Source: Actinomycetales bacterium | GTDB lineage: Bacteria > Actinomycetota > Actinomycetes > Actinomycetales > Cellulomonadaceae | Reading direction: 5' to 3' | DNA length: 6,556 bases | Assembly: GCA_012514835.1 (NCBI GenBank) | Contig: JAAYZM010000107.1 | Coordinates: 1-6,556, forward strand | Shown: positions 5,537 to 6,556 of the stretch, piece after piece | Layout: each line of letters starts with the position of its first letter | How positions within the stretch are numbered: position 1 is the first letter of the stretch | Notes under the pieces: generated by a model | What the model saw: only the letters and a program-made list of their open reading frames with translations | Databases searched by the model: none | What the model was told of the DNA's origin: nothing | Translations under genes and position numbers: made by a program

Positions 5537-6472
5537 GTAGGGGAACCCCGACCAGTCCGGCTCGCGCTTACCGAGGAACGCGTCGCGGCCCTCGACGGCC
5601 TCGTCGGTCATGTAGGCCAGGCGCGTGGCCTCGCCCGCGAACACCTGCTGGCCCGCGAGGCCGTCGTCGGCCAGGTTGAACGCGAACTTCAGCATGCGGA
5701 TCGCTTGCGGGGACTTGCCCGCGATGGTCCGCGCGTACTCGAGGGCCAGCCCCTCGAGGTCCTCGTGGGCCGCCACCTCGTTGACGGCGCCCCAGCGCTC
5801 GGCGTCGTCGGCGGAGTACTCGCGCGCGAGGAAGAAGATCTCCCGGGCGCGCTTCTGGCCCACCTGCCGCGCGAGGAGGGCGCTGCCGTAGCCGCCATCG
5901 AACGAGCCGACGTCGGCGTCGGTCTGCTTGAAGCGCCCGTGCTCGCGGCATGCGATCGACAGGTCCGCCACGACGTGCAGGGAGTGGCCCCCGCCGGCGG
6001 CCCAGCCGTCCACCACGGCGATCACGACCTTGGGCATGGTGCGGATGAGCCGCTGGACCTCGAGGATGTGCAGGCGTCCGGCGCGCGCGGGGTCCACGGC
6101 GTCAGCGTGCTCGCCGTCGGCGTAGCGGTACCCGTCCCGCCCCCGGATGCGCTGGTCCCCGCCGGAGCAGAATGCCCAGCCGTCGTCCTTGGGGCTGGGC
6201 CCGTTGCCCGCGAGGAGCACCACGGCCACGTCGGGGGACATGCGTGCGTGGTCGAGCGCGCGGTACAGCTCGTCCACCGTGTGCGGGCGGAACGCGTTGC
6301 GCACCTCGGGCCGGTGAAACGCGATGCGCACCACGGGCAGGTCGCGCTCCGCGTCGCCCGTGCGGTCCACGCCGCGGTGGTACGTGAGGTCGGTGAGGTC
6401 CTCGAAGCCCTCTACCGCGCGCCAGCGCTGCGGGTCGAACGTCTGGGACACGCGGTCGGGAACGGTGCTCAT
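5528..6472 (-). CDS. menB: 1,4-dihydroxy-2-naphthoyl-CoA synthase MenB
   Basis: A 314-residue crotonase-superfamily enzyme that cyclises o-succinylbenzoyl-CoA to 1,4-dihydroxy-2-naphthoyl-CoA by an intramolecular Claisen condensation. The oxyanion-hole motif FCSGGDQRIRG is at residues 101-111 and AGGGHSLH at 159-166. The active-site stretch QTDADVGSFDGGYGSA runs from 183 to 198. D185, S190, D192 and Y287 fall at the positions I recall for catalytic residues in Mycobacterium tuberculosis MenB, also 314 residues. The Asp at 185, where the E. coli enzyme has Gly, marks the class that uses a side-chain carboxylate instead of bound bicarbonate. The C-terminal WSGFPYYF is typical MenB. The ATG at 6472 is preferred over one twelve codons upstream because the extra residues are not conserved-looking, overlap the upstream gene's stop, and the later ATG gives the family length. 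TACCCT lies six bases upstream, so the start looks leaderless. Confidence 0.97.
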   Translation of the reverse strand: MSTVPDRVSQTFDPQRWRAVEGFEDLTDLTYHRGVDRTGDAERDLPVVRIAFHRPEVRNAFRPHTVDELYRALDHARMSPDVAVVLLAGNGPSPKDDGWAFCSGGDQRIRGRDGYRYADGEHADAVDPARAGRLHILEVQRLIRTMPKVVIAVVDGWAAGGGHSLHVVADLSIACREHGRFKQTDADVGSFDGGYGSALLARQVGQKRAREIFFLAREYSADDAERWGAVNEVAAHEDLEGLALEYARTIAGKSPQAIRMLKFAFNLADDGLAGQQVFAGEATRLAYMTDEAVEGRDAFLGKREPDWSGFPYYF

Positions 6473-6484
6473 CCGCCCAGGGTA
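6473..6484 (-). promoter_or_regulatory. Putative -10 element and leaderless start of menB
   Basis: On the minus strand TACCCT (6484-6479) is followed by six bases (GGGCGG) and the menB ATG at 6472. It is the same hexamer and spacing as before the DUF4229 gene. The element sits in the 19-base gap after the upstream gene, so menB probably has its own promoter even if readthrough also occurs. A weak -35-like TGGACC lies about 15 bases further upstream. Confidence 0.55.
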
Positions 6485-6491
6485 GGCCGCT

Positions 6492-6556
6492 TCACAGCCG
6501 GTCCACACGCCCTCGCACCCCCGCGAGGAGCAGCGCGACCCCGACGGCGGCCACGA
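6492..6556 (-). CDS. C-terminal end of an unidentified hydrophobic protein (partial)
   Basis: On the minus strand an open frame enters from the window edge and ends at TGA (6494-6492). Its last 20 residues read VAAVGVALLLAGVRGRVDRL: a hydrophobic run followed by a basic tail, like the last membrane helix and cytoplasmic end of a membrane protein. The 19-base spacing to menB in the same direction fits a gene end. The fragment is too short to name a family, and the frame itself could be chance; I rely on its composition and position. Confidence 0.5.
   Translation of the reverse strand, partial: VAAVGVALLLAGVRGRVDRL

Overview
The window looks like an ordinary chromosomal segment of a very GC-rich actinobacterium. 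The evidence is a near-saturated G/C third codon position, frequent GTG starts, the actinobacterial-type PLDc_N and DUF4229 membrane proteins, and a 314-residue mycobacterial-type MenB. The gene content fits a Micrococcales member (Cellulomonas or Promicromonospora relatives), but the sequence does not fix the genus. I see no mobile element, tRNA, rRNA, CRISPR array or sign of recent transfer.

Layout: (1) 1-1574, + strand: the 3' end of resB and complete ccsB, coupled by a 4-base ATGA overlap. Together they are the membrane haem-handling machine of System II cytochrome c maturation. (2) 1590-1952, - strand: a small PLDc_N-domain membrane protein. (3) 1990-2265, + strand: a DUF4229 membrane protein, divergent from (2). 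Its stop codon overlaps the menA stop codon inside one CTAG. (4) 2262-4336, - strand: a menE-menA operon (o-succinylbenzoate-CoA ligase, then DHNA polyprenyltransferase). (5) 4420-5499, + strand: a DUF3048 (YerB-like) lipoprotein, divergent from menE. (6) 5528-6472, - strand: menB (DHNA-CoA synthase), convergent with the lipoprotein. (7) 6492-6556, - strand: the last 20 codons of an unidentified hydrophobic protein. No gene-free stretch exceeds about 85 bases.

Function: MenE activates o-succinylbenzoate, MenB cyclises the CoA ester to DHNA-CoA, and MenA prenylates DHNA. The window therefore holds three steps of menaquinone synthesis beside cytochrome c maturation, both of which supply the respiratory chain. 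The thioesterase, MenG, MenF, MenD and MenC are not here.

I found no undescribed multi-gene system. The most notable signal is regulatory. Four genes (PLDc_N, DUF4229, menE, menB) lack a Shine-Dalgarno sequence but carry TANNNT exactly six bases before the start codon, the layout of leaderless transcripts. The two operon-internal genes (ccsB, menA) and the lipoprotein have clear Shine-Dalgarno sequences. Both divergent gene pairs have outward-facing -10 elements only 10-13 bases apart.
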